Origin: an uncultured Eubacteriales bacterium
GTDB lineage: Bacteria > Bacillota > Clostridia > Oscillospirales > Acutalibacteraceae
NCBI GenBank assembly: GCA_900315785.1
Contig: ONAL01000006.1
Location: 1-61,290 of the forward strand
DNA: 61,290 bases
Direction: 5' to 3'
The notes under the pieces: generated by a model
Seen by the model: the letters and a program-made list of their open reading frames with translations, nothing else
Told to the model about the DNA's origin: nothing
Database searches by the model: none
In this document: positions 45,733-54,817 of the stretch, one piece after another
Layout of the letters: every line of letters starts with the position of its first letter
Position numbering within the stretch: position 1 is the stretch's first letter
Translations under genes and position numbers: made by a program

Positions 45733-46560
45733 TTGAACTACTTAGCAAAATCAGATAATAAAATATTTGAAATCCCCACAATAAAAATCAGACCGAACAA
45801 AACCCAGCCCCGAAAAATCTTTGACGAAGAACAGCTCCGCGACCTCGCAAACTCAATCAGCGAGAACGGAATCCTGCAGCCTCTCACGGTTCGAAAGGTT
45901 TCCCAGTCGGAATATGAGATAATCGCGGGAGAACGCAGACTCAGGGCTTCGGTTATGGCAGGCTATTCAAAGGTGCCGTGCATTATCGTAAAGTGCAATG
46001 ACCGCGAATCCGCAATGCTCGCCCTTATCGAGAACCTTCAGCGCTGCGACCTCGGGATATTTGAGGAAGCCAGAGGAATATCGCGTCTGATTCGCCGTTA
46101 CGGAATTACCCAGGAGCAGGCGGCTAAGAAGCTCGGCAAGAGCCAGAGCACAATAGCCAACAAGCTCAGACTTCTTAACCTCACCTACGACGAACAGGAC
46201 TGGATAATTCAGGCGGGACTTTCAGAACGTCATGCCCGAGCGCTGCTCAGAATCTACGATGTAGAGCTTCGGCGCGAAGCCCTTTCAAAAATAATCGCAT
46301 ATAACCTCAACGTCACGCAAAGCGAGGAAATGATAGAGAAGCTCCTCTTCGATTCCTCTGCTCCCGAGCCCGAAAAGCCTAAAAAAGGAGCTCAGCGAAT
46401 CCTGATACGCGACGTAAGGATTTTTATAAACACTATCAATAAAGCTGTCTCAACGATGAAACAGGCGGGCATAGACGCCGTCTGCAAGCACAAGGACAGC
46501 GGGGAATACATCGAGTACACGGTGCGAATCCCCAAAACCCAGACCGAAAGGTCCGCATAA
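45733..46560 (+). CDS. noc: nucleoid occlusion protein Noc (ParB family)
   Basis: A 275-residue ParB/Spo0J-like CTPase-fold protein: GENGILQPLTVRKV-like N-domain, the CTP-site AGERRLRAS near 68 and ENLQR near 98, and the HTH GKSQSTIANKLRLL near 137-150. The Gln and Lys of that helix, and Arg in LSERHARAL, match Noc rather than ParB, where Arg and Gly occur at the first and last of these. The location after rsmG is the Bacillus noc position. Start is TTG 45733 after GAGGA. Noc keeps division away from the nucleoid. Confidence 0.85.
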   Translation: MNYLAKSDNKIFEIPTIKIRPNKTQPRKIFDEEQLRDLANSISENGILQPLTVRKVSQSEYEIIAGERRLRASVMAGYSKVPCIIVKCNDRESAMLALIENLQRCDLGIFEEARGISRLIRRYGITQEQAAKKLGKSQSTIANKLRLLNLTYDEQDWIIQAGLSERHARALLRIYDVELRREALSKIIAYNLNVTQSEEMIEKLLFDSSAPEPEKPKKGAQRILIRDVRIFINTINKAVSTMKQAGIDAVCKHKDSGEYIEYTVRIPKTQTERSA

Positions 46561-46621
46561 ACGCTTTCCACGTTGGATGCTATGCATCCGCACTCATACC
46601 CATTTCCTTATCTAAACCCCT

Positions 46622-46657
46622 TGCCAATGCCGCGCAGTCTCTGCGCGGCATTTGGCA
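46622..46657. terminator. long GC-rich hairpin after noc
   Basis: TGCCA plus ATGCCGCGCAG (46622-46637) pairs with CTGCGCGGCAT plus TGGCA (46641-46657), with one bulged T. It ends noc transcription or insulates the adjacent parS 3; the T run is poor. Confidence 0.65.
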
Positions 46658-46658
46658 T

Positions 46659-46674
46659 TGTTTCACGTGAAACA
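46659..46674. promoter_or_regulatory. parS centromere site 3
   Basis: TGTTTCACGTGAAACA, perfect, wedged between two hairpins in the noc-dnaJ gap. Confidence 0.97.
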
Positions 46675-46700
46675 AAAAGCGGCACGGTTATCCGTGCCGC
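46674..46700 (-). terminator. terminator of the hrcA-grpE-dnaK-dnaJ operon
   Basis: Plus-strand GCGGCACGG (46679-46687) pairs with CCGTGCCGC (46692-46700) around TTAT; on the minus strand TTTTTG follows. Confidence 0.88.
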
Positions 46701-46716
46701 ATAACTAACTATGTAG

Positions 46717-47859
46717 TTAGTCGCCGAAGAGCTTTTTGAGTTTTTCTCTGAAGCTCTTTTGTTTTGAGTAGTTTTTGTCGCCGAGAAGCTTGTCGAGCTC
46801 CTTAACTGCTTCCTTCTGCTTTGAGTTAAGTCCCTTGGGTATCTCGATATTCATACGCACATACTGGTCGCCGCGACCTCTGCCGTTGATGTGAGGGAAA
46901 CCCTTGCCCTTGAACTTGAATACGTCGCCCTGCTGTGTGCCCTCGTGAACCGAGTAGCTGACCTTGCCGTCGAGTGTGGGAACGACAACCTCTGAGCCGA
47001 GCATAGCCTGAGCGATGGTAATCGGCATTTCGCACCATACATCGTCGCCCCTGCGCTCAAAAACGTCATGGGGCTTGACGCGGATGTATACGTGCAAATC
47101 GCCTGCGGGACCGCCGTTTATGCCGCTGTTGCCCTTTCCCGAAACGTTGAGAACCTGATCGTTATCAATACCCGCGGGGATGTTGATTTCGATTTTCTTG
47201 TTCTTGCGCTGTCTGCCGTTGCCGTTACAGGCTCTGCAGGGACTGTCAATAATCTTACCCTTGCCTCGGCAAGCGTCACAGGAACGCTGCGTCTGGACAA
47301 CTCCAAAGGGGGAACGCTGGCTGACTGTAACTCTGCCCGTACCCGAGCAAGCCGAACAGGTTCTCGCCTGAGAGCCCTTCTGAGCGCCTGTGCCGTGACA
47401 TTCCTCACAGGTTACGACGTTGCTGTAGGAAACGGTCTTTTTACAGCCCTTTGCGGCTTCCTCAAATGTGATAGTGAGCTGAGTCTCAACATCGTTGCCG
47501 CGTCTCGGAGCGTTCGGGTTAGAGCGTCTGTTGCCGCCGAAGCCGCCAAAGCCGCCGAAAAAGCTGTTGAAGATATCGCCGATATCCATATCCTGACCAA
47601 ACGGACTTCCGCCGCCCGCGCCGAAGTTGGGGTCAACGCCTGCATGACCGAACTGGTCGTAGCGCGCCCTCTTTTCGCTGTCGGACAGCACCTCGTAAGC
47701 CTCATTGACTTCCTTGAACTTCTCCTCGGCAACCTTGTCGCCCGGGTGAAGGTCGGGGTGGTACTGCTTAGCCGCCTTTCTGTATGCTTTTTTGATTTCG
47801 TCCTCGTTTGCGCCCTTCTGGATGCCGAGGACCTCGTAGTAATCTCTTTTATCTGCCAT
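46717..47859 (-). CDS. dnaJ: chaperone protein DnaJ
   Basis: A 380-residue type I Hsp40. The J domain (1-70) has the HPD motif (YHPDLHPGD), followed by a Gly/Phe-rich region (about 75-120). Four zinc repeats are [24 protein letters not shown] and CRACNGNG, then the substrate domain. It is the last gene of the heat-shock operon, 136 bp after dnaK with stable hairpins in between. Confidence 0.98.
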   Translation of the reverse strand: MADKRDYYEVLGIQKGANEDEIKKAYRKAAKQYHPDLHPGDKVAEEKFKEVNEAYEVLSDSEKRARYDQFGHAGVDPNFGAGGGSPFGQDMDIGDIFNSFFGGFGGFGGNRRSNPNAPRRGNDVETQLTITFEEAAKGCKKTVSYSNVVTCEECHGTGAQKGSQARTCSACSGTGRVTVSQRSPFGVVQTQRSCDACRGKGKIIDSPCRACNGNGRQRKNKKIEINIPAGIDNDQVLNVSGKGNSGINGGPAGDLHVYIRVKPHDVFERRGDDVWCEMPITIAQAMLGSEVVVPTLDGKVSYSVHEGTQQGDVFKFKGKGFPHINGRGRGDQYVRMNIEIPKGLNSKQKEAVKELDKLLGDKNYSKQKSFREKLKKLFGD

Positions 47860-47883
47860 AATTACTCCTTAACATTTTCTTCG

Positions 47884-47944
47884 TGAATAATTGATAATGG
47901 ATAAAGGACAGCAGGGTATCTCCTATCCATTGTCAATTATTTCA
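47884..47944. repeat. imperfect inverted repeat between dnaK and dnaJ
   Basis: TGAATAATTGATAATGGATA (47884-47903) and TATCCATTGTCAATTATTTCA (the last 21 bases, to 47944) are inverted copies with a few mismatches around a central loop. It looks like a small palindromic intergenic element of the REP or MITE sort. Confidence 0.6.
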
Positions 47945-47954
47945 AACGCCCGAA

Positions 47955-47978
47955 GCGGCGCGGGGAGCCCCGCGCCGC
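47955..47978 (-). terminator. very stable GC hairpin between dnaK and dnaJ
   Basis: GCGGCGCGGG (47955-47964) pairs with CCCGCGCCGC (47969-47978). No T run, so it likely slows RNA decay or reduces read-through so that less DnaJ than DnaK is made; this is inference. Confidence 0.6.
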
Positions 47979-47995
47979 CTTTCGGCGAGTAATTC

Positions 47996-49843
47996 TTATT
48001 TGTTGTCGTCAACGTCTGTGAAGTCAGCGTCGTAGACATTGTCAGCACCGGGAGCCGCGCCCTGGTTCGGAGCAGCGCCGCCCATATCGGGAGCGCCCTG
48101 ACCCTGAGGAGCTGCCTGCTGATAAAGCTTAGCGGAAACCTCATAGAGAGCCTTCTGTAAGTCTTCCTTAGCGGCGTCAATGATAGCCTTGTCGTTCTTG
48201 GAGATAGCGTCCTTGAGTGCCGCTGTCTTGTTGGAGATTGTATCCTTATCGGCAGCGTCGAGCTTGTCGCCGTTCTCGTTGACGAGCTTCTCTGCCTGAT
48301 AAACCATATTCTCAGCCTCGTTCTTGGCGTCGATTTCCTCACGGCGCTTCTTGTCCTCAGCTGCGAACTGCTCAGCTTCCTTAACAGCCTTGTCGATGTC
48401 TTCCTTGCTCATATTTGTGGAAGAGGAGATTGTGATAGCCTGCTCTCTGCCTGTGCCGAGGTCCTTAGCGGAAACGTTAACGATACCGTTAGCGTCGATG
48501 TCGAAGGTAACCTCAATCTGAGGAACGCCTCTCATAGCGGGAGCGATGCCTGTGAGAGCAAAGAGACCGAGCTGCTTGTTGTCGCGGGCGAACTCACGCT
48601 CACCCTGGAGAACGTTGATTTCAACCTGTGTCTGGTTATCAGCCGCAGTGGAGAAAATCTGGCTCTTCTTGGTCGGGATAGTTGTATTTCTGTCGATAAT
48701 CTTTGTCATAACGCCGCCCATAGTCTCAACGCCTAAGGAAAGCGGAGTAACGTCGAGGAGAAGGAGACCGTCAACCTCGCCGCCGAGAACGCCTGCCTGA
48801 ATAGCCGCGCCGATAGCAACGCACTCATCGGGGTTAATTCCCTTGAAGGGGTCCTTGCCGATTAATCTCTTTACAGCGTCCTGAACCGCGGGGATTCTGG
48901 AGGAACCGCCGACCATGAGAACCTTGTCAATCTCGGAAATCTGTAAGCCCGAGTCGGAGAGAGCGGAACGAACGGGACCCATTGTAGCTTCTACGAGGTC
49001 AGCTGTGAGCTCGTCAAACTTAGCTCTTGTGAGAGTAACGTCGAGGTGCTTGGGGCCTGTGGCGTCAGCTGTGATGAAGGGAAGGTTGATAGCTGTCGAG
49101 GTTACGCCCGAAAGCTCAATCTTAGCCTTCTCAGCCGCGTCCTTGAGACGCTGCATAGCCATTTTGTCTGAGGAAAGGTCTACGCCGTCGGACTGCTTGA
49201 ACTGAGATACGAGCCAGTCGATGATTCTCTTATCGAAGTCGTCGCCGCCGAGACGGTTGTTACCTGCTGTTGCAAGAACTTCCTGAACGCCGTCGCCCAT
49301 CTCGATGATACTTACGTCGAAAGTACCGCCGCCGAGGTCATAAACCATAACCTTCTGGTCGTTTTCCTTGTCAACGCCGTAGGAGAGAGCCGCAGCTGTA
49401 GGCTCGTTGATGATTCTCTTTACGTCGAGACCCGCGATTTTACCAGCGTCCTTAGTAGCCTGACGCTGAGCGTCTGTGAAGTATGCGGGAACGGTGATAA
49501 CAGCCTGTGTTACCTTTTCGCCGAGGTAAGCCTCTGCGTCTGACTTGAGCTTCTGGAGAATCATTGCGGAGATTTCCTGAGGTGTGTAGTTCTTGCCGTC
49601 AATGCTTACCTTGTAAGCGGAGCCCATTTCTCTCTTGATAGAGGAAACAGTCTTGTCGGGGTTTGTGATAGCCTGACGCTTAGCAACCTGACCTACCATT
49701 CTTTCGCCGTCCTTGGAGAAAGCTACAACGGAAGGAGTTGTTCTCGCGCCTTCTGCGTTTGCGATAACGACGGGCTCGCCGCCTTCGATAACCGCTACGC
49801 AGGAATTAGTTGTACCTAAATCTATACCTATTGTTTTTGCCAT
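47996..49843 (-). CDS. dnaK: chaperone protein DnaK (Hsp70)
   Basis: A 615-residue Hsp70. The ATPase domain has [14 protein letters not shown] at residue 5 and [13 protein letters not shown] near 170, the interdomain linker is [14 protein letters not shown], and the substrate domain and lid follow. The tail is Gln/Gly/Ala-rich ending in [14 protein letters not shown] 49843 is used because GGAGG lies nine bases upstream; an earlier in-frame start has none. Confidence 0.98.
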   Translation of the reverse strand: MAKTIGIDLGTTNSCVAVIEGGEPVVIANAEGARTTPSVVAFSKDGERMVGQVAKRQAITNPDKTVSSIKREMGSAYKVSIDGKNYTPQEISAMILQKLKSDAEAYLGEKVTQAVITVPAYFTDAQRQATKDAGKIAGLDVKRIINEPTAAALSYGVDKENDQKVMVYDLGGGTFDVSIIEMGDGVQEVLATAGNNRLGGDDFDKRIIDWLVSQFKQSDGVDLSSDKMAMQRLKDAAEKAKIELSGVTSTAINLPFITADATGPKHLDVTLTRAKFDELTADLVEATMGPVRSALSDSGLQISEIDKVLMVGGSSRIPAVQDAVKRLIGKDPFKGINPDECVAIGAAIQAGVLGGEVDGLLLLDVTPLSLGVETMGGVMTKIIDRNTTIPTKKSQIFSTAADNQTQVEINVLQGEREFARDNKQLGLFALTGIAPAMRGVPQIEVTFDIDANGIVNVSAKDLGTGREQAITISSSTNMSKEDIDKAVKEAEQFAAEDKKRREEIDAKNEAENMVYQAEKLVNENGDKLDAADKDTISNKTAALKDAISKNDKAIIDAAKEDLQKALYEVSAKLYQQAAPQGQGAPDMGGAAPNQGAAPGADNVYDADFTDVDDNK

Positions 49844-49889
49844 AATAATTACCTCCAATGTAATATTTTAAATGATGTTTGTTGATTAA

Positions 49890-50438
49890 TCAGTCGCAAT
49901 TGGCAACCTGAACCATTGCGTGGCGAATTATTTTGTCGCCGATTTTGTAGCCTTTCTGGAAAACGGCTGAGATTTTGTTTTCCTCAAAATCCTCGCTCTC
50001 AATCTTGGCTACAGCGTTGTGAAGGTTGGGGTCAAAGTCGTCGCCGACCTCGCAGAACGGCTCAACCTTGAGCTTTTCAAGAGAGGTTGCAAGCTGAGCT
50101 CTGACAAGCTCAAAGCCTTTCTTAAACTCCTCGGGAGCGTCCTTCATAGTGGCAAGCGCCATATCAAGGCTGTCCGCTACGGGTAAAAGCTGTTCAACCG
50201 CTTTCGCGGTGGCGTCGTTGTAAATATTGAGCTTTTCTGCCGAGGTGCGCTTTCTGTAATTTTCGTACTCGGCGGCAAGTCTCAGACGTTTGTCTTTTTC
50301 ATCCGCAAGAGCTTTTTCGAGCTCCTCGAGTTTTTCGGCGTTCTTGTTCTTTTTCTTCGCCTTCTTTTCCTCCTTAGGAGTTTTTGTTTCCTCCTCGGGG
50401 ACTTCCTGAGTTACTTCACTCTTTTTCTCTTCGCTCAT
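49890..50438 (-). CDS. grpE: nucleotide exchange factor GrpE
   Basis: A 182-residue co-chaperone of DnaK. It has a charged N-terminal coil rich in Glu and Lys (about 1-50), LRLAAEYENYRKRTSAEK near 52-70, and the C-terminal beta domain ending GYKIGDKIIRHAMVQVA. It lies between hrcA and dnaK in the normal order. Confidence 0.97.
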   Translation of the reverse strand: MSEEKKSEVTQEVPEEETKTPKEEKKAKKKNKNAEKLEELEKALADEKDKRLRLAAEYENYRKRTSAEKLNIYNDATAKAVEQLLPVADSLDMALATMKDAPEEFKKGFELVRAQLATSLEKLKVEPFCEVGDDFDPNLHNAVAKIESEDFEENKISAVFQKGYKIGDKIIRHAMVQVANCD

Positions 50439-50452
50439 ATTATCATCCCTTT

Positions 50453-51487
50453 CTACTGTTTAGTCGAAATCAGCTCGCCAATCAGTTCTCCGACAACCTT
50501 CGCGATGTACTCGAGCGTCGGAACGGCTGTTGAGTAATCAAGTCTCAGAGAACCGATTACCGCAATCGCGCCCGCAGGCTGATTTTCTATCATATACCTC
50601 GCGGCAACCACGGCGCTGCGCCGCAGAAGTACGGGGGAATTTTCTTTTCCGATGTAAACGCTCACGCCCTCGGGCAGGCTCTTTAAATAGTTGTCCCTGG
50701 CGTTTGTGTCGCCGAGGAACTCGAGCACGCCTCTCGCTGTCGCCAGGCTGAAATCGCTCTGGTAGAGCAGCTTTGTGGAGCCGCTGACGTAAACGTTCAT
50801 ACCGAGCGCCTCACGGCACGCATCCATAACCGCCGTCAGCATATCGGGCATCAACAGTCCGAGCTCGCCGAACGAAGCGGCGAAGGTCTGAGCGAACGGT
50901 CGGTTGACGTAGGACAATCTCTGTCCCGCCAGCTGTTCGTTGAGTGACCTGTCAAAGACGTTGAGCATCTCGGTCGTAATCGCGTAGTCGCAGCGAAACA
51001 GCCTGCTTTTGACCATTCCCGACGAGGTTATCAGCACAACCATTGAGGTGTGACGTCCAGTCTGAACAAACTTTATGCGGTGAACTCTCGCGTCATCGCC
51101 TGTCGGCGTTGTCGCCAGAGCGGCTGTCGAGAGAAGCTCGCTCGCGAGCTCGCCTGCGGCACGGATAATGTGCTCGGGAGCGTCGTTCGCGGTCATCAGC
51201 TTGTTTTCGATATACCGCCTTGTCCTTTCGTCGGGCTCCTTACGCTTCATAAGGTTGTCGACGTAGTAGCGGTAGCCGTATTCGGTGGGAACACGTCCTG
51301 CCGAGGTGTGCGGCTGAATCAAAAAGCCCTTCGCGGTCAAATCTGCCAGCTCGTTGCGGATTGTCGCCGAGCTGACCTCAAGCCCGTCCGCGCTTTGCAG
51401 CGACTTGGAGCCTATGGGCTCGCCTGTCGCGATGTAGCGCTCAATTACTGCGGCGAGAATTTTTTGCTTTCTTAAAGCAAGTTCCAT
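50453..51487 (-). CDS. hrcA: heat-inducible transcription repressor HrcA
   Basis: A 344-residue repressor that binds CIRCE with help from GroEL. The N-terminal winged helix has GSKSLQSADGLEVSSATIRNELADL near 22-47, and HTSAGRVPTEYGYRYYVD near 57 is a family landmark. It is the first gene of the operon; a perfect CIRCE lies 26 bp upstream of its start. Confidence 0.97.
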   Translation of the reverse strand: MELALRKQKILAAVIERYIATGEPIGSKSLQSADGLEVSSATIRNELADLTAKGFLIQPHTSAGRVPTEYGYRYYVDNLMKRKEPDERTRRYIENKLMTANDAPEHIIRAAGELASELLSTAALATTPTGDDARVHRIKFVQTGRHTSMVVLITSSGMVKSRLFRCDYAITTEMLNVFDRSLNEQLAGQRLSYVNRPFAQTFAASFGELGLLMPDMLTAVMDACREALGMNVYVSGSTKLLYQSDFSLATARGVLEFLGDTNARDNYLKSLPEGVSVYIGKENSPVLLRRSAVVAARYMIENQPAGAIAVIGSLRLDYSTAVPTLEYIAKVVGELIGELISTKQ

Positions 51488-51512
51488 AAATAATCGCCTC
51501 TGTATTTTTGGA

Positions 51513-51539
51513 TTAGCACTCTAAAGGTTCGAGTGCTAA
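51513..51539. promoter_or_regulatory. CIRCE operator
   Basis: TTAGCACTC, nine bases, GAGTGCTAA: a perfect HrcA-binding inverted repeat just downstream of the operon promoter. Confidence 0.98.
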
Positions 51540-51552
51540 TTGCTATGGTTAT

Positions 51553-51581
51553 AGCCTAGCACTAAAGTCAAAAAAAGTCAA
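51553..51581 (-). promoter_or_regulatory. hrcA operon promoter
   Basis: Minus strand TTGACT (51576-51581), 17-bp spacer, TAGGCT (51553-51558); the start of transcription would fall near the CIRCE. Confidence 0.7.
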
Positions 51582-51670
51582 TACTATTCGTAAAAATTTT
51601 TCCTGTTTTTCACACAATCCTCATAAACAGTGGGTTTTCGGCTATGTACAAAACGGCGTTTATGCCGATA

Positions 51671-51699
51671 TTGACTATTTCGGACATTGATTATATAAT
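51671..51699 (+). promoter_or_regulatory. promoter for the 51729 gene
   Basis: TTGACT (51671-51676), 17-bp spacer, TATAAT (51694-51699). Confidence 0.85.
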
Positions 51700-51728
51700 A
51701 AAACCAATGCAATCAAAGGAGAGAAAAG

Positions 51729-51986
51729 ATGTTTCTTGATATTGTTTACCTGATATTATGGGCGGGTCTCGGCGCCTACTGCGTTTATTCTGCCCGAAGG
51801 CTCGGCGCTATATTATACATCGCCGCGGGATTTTTTGCTTTTATGTTCGGCTGGCGTCTGATGCATGTGATTTTGCCGATAGACCTTTACGCGGGAATTT
51901 ACAACATTATTTTCCGCTGTATCGCGTTTACGTTCCTTGCCGTCATTCTTATTATATACATTTTATATAAGAAAACTTCCAAGTAA
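51729..51986 (+). CDS. small three-helix membrane protein, unknown
   Basis: An 85-residue hydrophobic protein with segments near 5-20, 25-45 and 55-78 and a basic C-terminus (YKKTSK). AAAGGAG precedes ATG and a near-consensus promoter lies upstream, so it is probably a real gene. No family recognised. It lies between the divergent hrcA operon and rpsT. Confidence 0.78.
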   Translation: MFLDIVYLILWAGLGAYCVYSARRLGAILYIAAGFFAFMFGWRLMHVILPIDLYAGIYNIIFRCIAFTFLAVILIIYILYKKTSK

Positions 51987-52059
51987 ACCACAAGATGTTG
52001 TGGTCGGATTTTGCACGGCAACAAGTTTAAAAATTTTCCGAAAAATTTATCAAAAACAC

Positions 52060-52088
52060 TTGCAATTTTGCGACATTAATGGTATTAT
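52060..52088 (+). promoter_or_regulatory. rpsT promoter
   Basis: TTGCAA (52060-52065), 17-bp spacer, TATTAT (52083-52088). Confidence 0.75.
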
Positions 52089-52137
52089 CATATGTACGTG
52101 ACTAAGAAAAGCTGTAATTTTATAAGGAGGTGCGACA

Positions 52138-52398
52138 ATGCCTAACATTAAATCTGCTAAAAAGCGTGTTAAGGTTATCGCTACAAAGACTGCTCAGAAC
52201 AAGGAAACAAAGTCCGCTCTCAAGACTGCCGTTAAGAAGGCATATATCGCTATCGAGAATAACGCAGATAATAAGACTGAGGCAGTTAGCTTTGCAGTAA
52301 AGAAGATTGACCAGGCCGCTTCCAAGGGTATCCTTCACAAGAACAAGGCTGCCAGAAGCAAATCCAATCTCGCAAAGCGTTTAAACGCGTCGGCTTAA
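52138..52398 (+). CDS. rpsT: 30S ribosomal protein S20
   Basis: An 86-residue basic helical protein starting [13 protein letters not shown] and ending with [15 protein letters not shown], the standard S20 pattern. AAGGAGG is the ribosome site. It is a single gene with its own promoter and terminator. Confidence 0.98.
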   Translation: MPNIKSAKKRVKVIATKTAQNKETKSALKTAVKKAYIAIENNADNKTEAVSFAVKKIDQAASKGILHKNKAARSKSNLAKRLNASA

Positions 52399-52414
52399 TC
52401 TAATTACCGAAATT

Positions 52415-52439
52415 AAAAGCAGGGTTATCCCTGCTTTTT
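52415..52439 (+). terminator. rpsT terminator
   Basis: AGCAGGG (52418-52424), loop TTAT, CCCTGCT (52429-52435), then TTTT. Confidence 0.92.
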
Positions 52440-52462
52440 CTTTTACTTTTTTTAGAATTTTG

Positions 52463-52490
52463 TTGACATTTCCGTAAAAACTGTTATTAT
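52463..52490 (+). promoter_or_regulatory. promoter for the 52530 small gene
   Basis: TTGACA (52463-52468), 16-bp spacer, TATTAT (52485-52490). Confidence 0.8.
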
Positions 52491-52529
52491 AAATGTATAA
52501 GATTTTTGAAATTTACGGGAGGCTCTGTT

Positions 52530-52682
52530 ATGGAAAAGAAAAGTAAATTAGGCTTTATCATAGGCATTATCGCGTTTGTTGCGGCTGTTTCCGCTGCTCT
52601 GACCGCTTTCTTTATCGTTAAGGAAAAGAAGGAGAAGGACGACGAGGAGCTTATGAACTACCTCGATTGCTCAATTGAATAA
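52530..52682 (+). CDS. 50-residue single-pass membrane protein, unknown
   Basis: A short gene with promoter, GGGAGG ribosome site and terminator all in place. The peptide has a basic start (MEKKSKLG), one hydrophobic segment (about 9-30), a KEKKEKDDEE charged stretch and ends YLDCSIE. It should sit in the membrane with its charged tail on one side. Function not recognised. Confidence 0.8.
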   Translation: MEKKSKLGFIIGIIAFVAAVSAALTAFFIVKEKKEKDDEELMNYLDCSIE

Positions 52683-52687
52683 AAATT

Positions 52688-52717
52688 AAGGATTGTCCGC
52701 GGACAATCCTTTTTTCT
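52688..52717 (+). terminator. terminator of the 52530 small gene
   Basis: AAGGATTGTC (52688-52697), CGCG, GACAATCCTT (52702-52711), then TTTTTC. Confidence 0.93.
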
Positions 52718-52728
52718 TTGCAAAGTAA

Positions 52729-52753
52729 AAGCCGCCACACGATGTGACGGCTT
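52729..52753 (-). terminator. terminator of the aquaporin gene
   Basis: Plus-strand AAGCCGCCACA (52729-52739) pairs with TGTGACGGCTT (52743-52753), one mismatch; minus-strand T-rich sequence follows. Confidence 0.8.
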
Positions 52754-52762
52754 GATTTTACT

Positions 52763-53458
52763 TTACTTTTTGGCTGATAAAACGAAGCGATGTACAACCG
52801 CCGCGATTGCCGCGCCGAGAAGCGGTGCAACGATGAATACCCAAAGCTGTGAGAGAGCCTCTCCGCCCTGGAAGATTGCGGGACCAAAGCTTCTTGCGGG
52901 GTTTACGGATGTGCCTGTGAACGGAATACCGATAAGGTGAACAAAAACAAGCGTGAGACCGATTACCAGTCCGGCTACCTTGCTGTTCTCAGCCTTAGAG
53001 GTAACTCCGAGGATTGTCAGCGCAAAGATAAAGGTAAGGATAACCTCTACCGTAAACGCGCCTCTGAGACCGACGTGAAGAGCGGAAGCGTCGCCGAAGC
53101 CGTTGGCTCCGAGGGACTTGCTGCCGAAGGTCAGCATTAAGCCCGCAGCACCTGCCGTAGCGCCCAGGAGCTGAGCGATAACATAGCCGCAGAAATCCTT
53201 TACGGACATTCCTCCGTTAATAAGCACGCCGAGAGATACCGCAGGGTTGATGTGACAGCCCGATACATTTCCGATAGAGTAAGCCATAGCCACAATCGAA
53301 AGTCCGAACGCGAGCGAAATAGCGATAATTGTCGCCGCTGTCGGAATCGGAGCGTGCTGAGATGTGATTGTGTTGATAGCAACAGCTGTTCCGCAGCCGC
53401 CTACAACCAACACGGCAGTACCGATAAATTCCGCGATATACTTTTTGATACTTTCCAT
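52763..53458 (-). CDS. aquaporin / MIP-family channel
   Basis: A 231-residue six-helix channel with both NPA loops (HINPAVSLG near 68 and SVNPARSFG near 186). Size and the short N-terminus are AqpZ-like. The residue after the second NPA Arg and loop E suggest water rather than glycerol, but this is not certain. GGAGG precedes ATG. It is downstream of serS by 66 bp and ends at a terminator. Confidence 0.93.
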   Translation of the reverse strand: MESIKKYIAEFIGTAVLVVGGCGTAVAINTITSQHAPIPTAATIIAISLAFGLSIVAMAYSIGNVSGCHINPAVSLGVLINGGMSVKDFCGYVIAQLLGATAGAAGLMLTFGSKSLGANGFGDASALHVGLRGAFTVEVILTFIFALTILGVTSKAENSKVAGLVIGLTLVFVHLIGIPFTGTSVNPARSFGPAIFQGGEALSQLWVFIVAPLLGAAIAAVVHRFVLSAKK

Positions 53459-53524
53459 ACTTTTTCCTCCTTCTTTAAAATTTTATTACGTCAGCAGTAA
53501 AAATAATACCGCTTAGTTCCAAAA

Positions 53525-54802
53525 TTATTTGATAACTTCCTGTCCGCCCATATACGGTCTGAGAGCCTCGGGAATGCTTACCGTGCCGTCGGCGTTGAGG
53601 TTGTTCTCGAGGAATGCGATTAACATTCTCGGAGGAGCGACAACGGTGTTGTTGAGGGTGTGAGCAAAGTACTTGCCGTCCTTGCCCTTAACTCTGATTT
53701 TGAGCCTTCTTGCCTGAGCGTCGCCGAGGTTCGAGCAGGAGCCTACCTCAAAGTATTTTTTCTGTCTGGGCGACCAAGCCTCTACGTCAATCGACCTTAC
53801 CTTGAGGTCCGCGAGGTCTCCGGAGCAGCACTCGAGCGTACGAACGGGGATATCGAGCGAACGGAAGAGGTCAACTGTGTTCTGCCAGAGCTTGTCAAAC
53901 CACATTCTGCTGTCCTCGGGCTTACAAACGACAATCATTTCCTGCTTTTCAAACTGGTGGATACGATAAACGCCGCGTTCCTCGATACCGTGAGCGCCCT
54001 TTTCTTTTCTGAAGCAGGGCGAATAGCTTGTGAGCGTCTTGGGAAGCTCCTCTTCTTTGACCATTGTGTCGATAAACTTACCAATCATACTGTGCTCGGA
54101 GGTTCCGATTAAGTATAAGTCCTCGCCCTCGATTTTATACATCATCGCGTCCATTTCCGCAAAGCTCATTACGCCCGTTACGACGTTGGAGCGAATCATA
54201 AACGGCGGTACGCAGTAGGTAAAGCCGCGGTTAATCATAAAGTCGCGCGCGTACGCGATAACGGCGCTGTGAAGTCTCGCGATGTCGCCCATAAGATAGT
54301 AGAAGCCGTTGCCCGCAACCTTACGCGCCGCGTCGAGGTCGATACCGTTGAACTTCTCCATAATCTCGGTGTGATAGGGAACCTCAAACTCGGGAACAAC
54401 AGGCTCGCCGAAGCGCTCAACCTCTACGTTCTCGCTGTCGTCCTTACCGATGGGAACAACGTCGTCGATGATGTTCGGAATGGTCATCATAATCTTTGTG
54501 ACCTTCTCGGAGAGCTCAGCCTCAGCGGCTTCGAGAGCGGCAAGCTCCTCGCCCTGAGCGGCTACCTGAGCCTTGAGCTGCTCGGCTTCGTCCTTCTTGC
54601 CCTGAGCGTAGAGAGCGCCAATCTGCTTTGAGAGCTTGTTTCTGTTGGCTCTCAGCGCGTCGGCGTTACCCTTAGCCTCACGGCTCTTTTTGTCAAGCTC
54701 GATAACCTCGTCAACGAGGGGGAGCTTTGAATCCTGAAACTTTTTCTTTATGTTTTCCTTAACAGCGTCGGGATTTTCTCTTAAAAATTTGATGTCAATC
54801 AT
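53525..54802 (-). CDS. serS: seryl-tRNA synthetase
   Basis: A 425-residue class II synthetase. A long N-terminal coiled-coil arm (about 30-105) reaches tRNA-Ser. The core has TSEHSMIGKF near 233, FRKEKGAHGIEERGVYRIHQFEK-type motif 2 region, and a motif 3 area with NNTVVAPPRMLIAFLENN. It follows parB by 15 bp with GGAG before ATG. Confidence 0.98.
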   Translation of the reverse strand: MIDIKFLRENPDAVKENIKKKFQDSKLPLVDEVIELDKKSREAKGNADALRANRNKLSKQIGALYAQGKKDEAEQLKAQVAAQGEELAALEAAEAELSEKVTKIMMTIPNIIDDVVPIGKDDSENVEVERFGEPVVPEFEVPYHTEIMEKFNGIDLDAARKVAGNGFYYLMGDIARLHSAVIAYARDFMINRGFTYCVPPFMIRSNVVTGVMSFAEMDAMMYKIEGEDLYLIGTSEHSMIGKFIDTMVKEEELPKTLTSYSPCFRKEKGAHGIEERGVYRIHQFEKQEMIVVCKPEDSRMWFDKLWQNTVDLFRSLDIPVRTLECCSGDLADLKVRSIDVEAWSPRQKKYFEVGSCSNLGDAQARRLKIRVKGKDGKYFAHTLNNTVVAPPRMLIAFLENNLNADGTVSIPEALRPYMGGQEVIK

Positions 54803-54817
54803 TTTTGGTTACTCCTT

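Noticed and set aside
42950-46680. Noc-binding sites (ATTTCCCGGGAAAT)
   Set aside because: Not found; the palindromes present are all perfect parS.
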